From Lichenicola sp964249915 (GTDB lineage: Bacteria; Pseudomonadota; Alphaproteobacteria; Acetobacterales; Acetobacteraceae): a stretch of 6,663 bases of DNA. The notes under the pieces were generated by a model that was given only the letters and a program-made list of their open reading frames with translations, ran no database searches and was not told the origin of the DNA. The position numbers and the translations under genes are program-made. The stretch spans positions 1 through 6,663 of the forward strand of contig CAXUEL010000192.1 in the NCBI GenBank assembly GCA_964249915.1. The letters run 5' to 3'. Positions 5,020-6,663 of this stretch are shown here, piece by piece (the stretch's first letter is position 1; each line of letters begins with the position of its first letter).

Positions 5020-6159
5020 TCAACCCGGCGGCACCGCTCGTGCCCAGTCGCGCAGATCCTCGACGAACAGGTCCGGCGCCTCCATCGCCGCGAAGTGCCC
5101 GCCGCGCGGCGGCTGGGTCCAGCGCGTGACGGCATAGCCGCGCTCGACCCAGGAGCGTGGCGGCGTCGGCGAGCGCGGGTCGGGATAGGCCGCGAACGCG
5201 GTCGGGACGGTCACGCGCTGCCCCGTCGGCATCCGGCGCACGCCCTCGGCGTCGGCGGCCGCGTAGTACCAGGTCGAGGTCGGGAAGGCGTCGTTGGCGA
5301 CGTAGATCATGAGGTTGGTCAGCAGCTGGTCCCGCGAGAACACCGCCTCGAACGGTCGCTCGCGCAGGTCGGCCCAGTCGTGGAACCGTTCCACGATCCA
5401 GGCGGCCTGGGCGACGGGGTTGTCGGCCATGGCGTAGTTCAGCGAGGACGGCCTGGTGCGCTGCAGCTGGGCATAGGCGCCGAGCGCCTGTTGCGAGGCG
5501 TCGAACGCCGCCTTCCATGCCTTCTCCTGGTCGGTGTCAGGCTCGGCGTCGGGCTGCACCAGCAGGTAGTTCAGGTGGATGGCGCGGACCGACGCCGCGT
5601 GCTCCAGCGCCAGCCAGGCGCTGACGCCGGCGCCCCAGTCGCCGCCCTGGGCGAGGTAGCGGCGGTAGCCGAAGTCGCGCATCAGGCGGTCGAACAGCCG
5701 CGCGGTGGTGCGCGCCCCGACCGGCGAGGCGGGCTTGCCGGAGAAGCCGTACCCCGGCAGCGAGGGGATCACGAGGTCGAACGCGTCCGCGGCATCGCCG
5801 CCGTGTTGGGACGGGAACGCGAGCGGCTCCGCCACCTGCCAGAACTCGTAGACCGAGCCGGGCCAGCCGTGGGTGAGGAGGAGCGGCCGGCGCCCCTGCG
5901 CCTCGCCGACCAGGTGCACGGCGTGGAGGTCGATGTCCTCCACCCGGTGCAGCACCTGCGGCAGGCGGTTCAGCTCGGCGGCGGCGGCACAAACGTCGAA
6001 GCCGTCCGCCCAGTGGGCGCACAGGTCGCGCAGGAACGCCGGGGCGCAGCCGTAGCGCCATCCGGCGTGCTCGGGCGTCGGCGGGAGGCGGTGGTCGCGC
6101 AGCCGGCGGCGCAGGCGGTCCAGCGTCGCGTCGTCCCAGGCCACGGTGAACGGTTGCAT
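5020..6159 (-). CDS. Epoxide hydrolase (EHN domain, alpha/beta-hydrolase fold)
   Basis: This 379-residue enzyme resembles microsomal-type epoxide hydrolases, which open epoxides to diols through a covalent aspartyl ester. The N-terminal EHN domain spans about residues 3-107 (PFTVAWDD, then LNRLPQVLHRVEDIDLHAVHL). The hydrolase core carries HGWPGS (97-102, the HGxP oxyanion motif), PSLPGYGFS (132-140), nucleophile D174 in GGDWGAG, lid tyrosines near 298-299 (STWYY) and catalytic H355 in RGGHFAAME. The expected charge-relay glutamate after the FP/YP motif is absent; D327 in YPDPRS is the likely substitute. The ATG at 6159 is chosen because AGGAGG lies 6 bases upstream (6166-6171); a longer frame to 6195 would add 12 non-family residues. 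No signal peptide is visible, so it should be cytoplasmic. Substrate is unknown: detoxification or terpene epoxide turnover are possible. Confidence 0.9.
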   Translation of the reverse strand: MQPFTVAWDDATLDRLRRRLRDHRLPPTPEHAGWRYGCAPAFLRDLCAHWADGFDVCAAAAELNRLPQVLHRVEDIDLHAVHLVGEAQGRRPLLLTHGWPGSVYEFWQVAEPLAFPSQHGGDAADAFDLVIPSLPGYGFSGKPASPVGARTTARLFDRLMRDFGYRRYLAQGGDWGAGVSAWLALEHAASVRAIHLNYLLVQPDAEPDTDQEKAWKAAFDASQQALGAYAQLQRTRPSSLNYAMADNPVAQAAWIVERFHDWADLRERPFEAVFSRDQLLTNLMIYVANDAFPTSTWYYAAADAEGVRRMPTGQRVTVPTAFAAYPDPRSPTPPRSWVERGYAVTRWTQPPRGGHFAAMEAPDLFVEDLRDWARAVPPG

Positions 6160-6183
6160 GCCGATCCTCCTCCGGTCCCGAGG

Positions 6184-6208
6184 GCAACTCCCCAAACCGC
6201 CACGGGTT
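6184..6208 (+). promoter_or_regulatory. Possible EcfG-type stress promoter of the small hydrophilic protein
   Basis: GCAAC (6184-6188) and GGTT (6205-6208), 16 bases apart, resemble the GGAAC-N16/17-CGTT promoter read by the alphaproteobacterial general stress sigma factor EcfG, with one mismatch in each box. The spacing to the start codon at 6234 is reasonable. AACCGCC is directly repeated at 6195-6201 and 6210-6216, and GGTTGAACC (6205-6213) is a short palindrome. Short motifs like these can occur by chance. Confidence 0.25.
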
Positions 6209-6233
6209 GAACCGCCGACGCGAGGGACCAGCG

Positions 6234-6512
6234 ATGAGCAAGCACGAACGCAGCGACGAGATCACCAGCCACGGCACGGTGAAGGGGCACCACCCCAGGC
6301 CGGAGGACAACGTTCCGGAGGGCGGCCCGGCGCCGTCGCCGACCGAGGGCCAGGGTGCCGCCAAGGGCGCGGCCTCCAAGGCGGTCGACGGCGCGGTCGC
6401 CGGGGACAACACCAGCACCGCCACCGCCGGCAAGGCGGAAAAGGAGCACGCCGCGGGGGTCGCCGCGGAGAAGACGCAGAGCGGCCGCGGCCACCGCAAG
6501 CACGAGGGCTAG
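6234..6512 (+). CDS. Small hydrophilic, probably disordered protein of unknown function
   Basis: The 92-residue product is not recognised. It is rich in Ala, Gly, Lys, Glu, His and Pro with almost no large hydrophobic residues, no signal peptide, no membrane segment and no cysteine, so it is likely intrinsically disordered. The middle, GQGAAKGAASKAVDGAVAGD (48-67), could form a short amphipathic helix; both ends carry His and charged residues (MSKHERSDE, GRGHRKHEG). ATG 6234 is preferred because GAGGGA lies 6 bases upstream (6222-6227); an upstream TTG at 6207 has no such site. Codon use is as GC-rich as its neighbours, favouring a real gene. It is divergent from the epoxide hydrolase (74-base gap) and convergent with priA. 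Stress-protection proteins have similar composition, but that is only an analogy. Confidence 0.65.
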   Translation: MSKHERSDEITSHGTVKGHHPRPEDNVPEGGPAPSPTEGQGAAKGAASKAVDGAVAGDNTSTATAGKAEKEHAAGVAAEKTQSGRGHRKHEG

Positions 6513-6524
6513 GCGACCCCTGCT

Positions 6525-6552
6525 TGAACGTCGTTCACGTGAACGACGTTCA
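6525..6552. repeat. Perfect 28-bp palindrome made of two 13-bp near-palindromes
   Basis: TGAACGTCGTTCA (6525-6537) and TGAACGACGTTCA (6540-6552) are separated by CG and are reverse complements of each other, so the whole 28 bp is a perfect palindrome. Each half is itself symmetrical about one central base. It lies between two converging genes, and its right end is the priA stop codon (TCA on the plus strand, 6550-6552). A long hairpin could act as a two-way terminator, but no T-run follows on either side; a dimeric regulator's double site is the alternative. Confidence 0.7.
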
Positions 6553-6663
6553 CAGGAACGACACCGGGTCGACGTCGACGTCGACCTCCACCGAGCGCGG
6601 CGCGGTGGGTGTCATGCTGCGCCAGGTGGCCATCCAGTGGCGCAGGATCGGCTGCACCGCGAC
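6550..6663 (-). CDS. priA: C-terminal end of primosomal replication protein PriA (5' part outside window)
   Basis: Only the last 37 codons are present, read leftward from the right edge. They encode VAVQPILRHWMATWR, a short linker, then VEVDVDVDPVSFL and stop. The ending V-x-V-D-V-D-P-x-S-F-L is the characteristic C-terminus of PriA, the DEAH-type helicase that reloads the replisome at stalled forks. The stretch VEVDVDVD is encoded by a GTCGAC repeat (about 6569-6583). The call rests on this short tail alone. The stop codon is part of the 28-bp palindrome. Confidence 0.8.
   Translation of the reverse strand, partial: VAVQPILRHWMATWRSMTPTAPRSVEVDVDVDPVSFL

Noticed and set aside
6526..6551. 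GAAC/GTTC arms as a LexA SOS box
   Set aside because: Spacing is GAAC-N3-GTTC, not the N4 of the Gram-positive box or the GTTC-N7-GTTC direct repeat of alphaproteobacterial LexA.

Overview
The window is GC-rich, strongly G/C at third codon positions, and looks chromosomal. The protein families suggest an alphaproteobacterium, perhaps an Acetobacteraceae relative, but taxonomy is an inference from gene style only.

Positions 1-3622 are a D-xylose uptake and catabolism locus. The start of xylF (periplasmic xylose-binding protein of an ABC importer) runs leftward out of the window. Divergent from it, a LacI-type regulator and xylA (xylose isomerase) run rightward 32 bases apart, probably as one transcript. 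The 371-base divergent gap holds the only AT-richer promoter-like patches plus several GC-rich inverted repeats. XylF would bind imported xylose, XylA would convert it to xylulose, and the LacI-type protein is the obvious candidate to sense the sugar and control both arms. No xylB (xylulokinase) follows xylA here.

Positions about 3740-4870 are different in composition: clearly lower GC, with CATATG-type motifs. They hold a toxin-antitoxin pair of the TumE (DUF6516) toxin / HVO_A0114-type winged-helix antitoxin class. The toxin gene carries a one-base frameshift near its 5' end, while the antitoxin is intact with a strong ribosome-binding site. Behind it lie about 400 bases with no recognisable gene and some possible coding debris. 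This looks like an acquired, decaying accessory segment placed downstream of xylA.

Positions 5020-6663 return to GC-rich DNA: a complete epoxide hydrolase of the EHN-domain alpha/beta-hydrolase type (leftward), a divergent small disordered hydrophilic protein, and the last 37 codons of priA (leftward). A perfect 28-bp palindrome made of two 13-bp near-palindromes lies between the last two genes and overlaps the priA stop codon.

I see no clear evidence of a wholly new system. The most unusual points are the broken toxin whose start frame runs on into the antitoxin, the pentapeptide-repeat insertion in the LacI-type regulator, and the double palindrome at the priA end.
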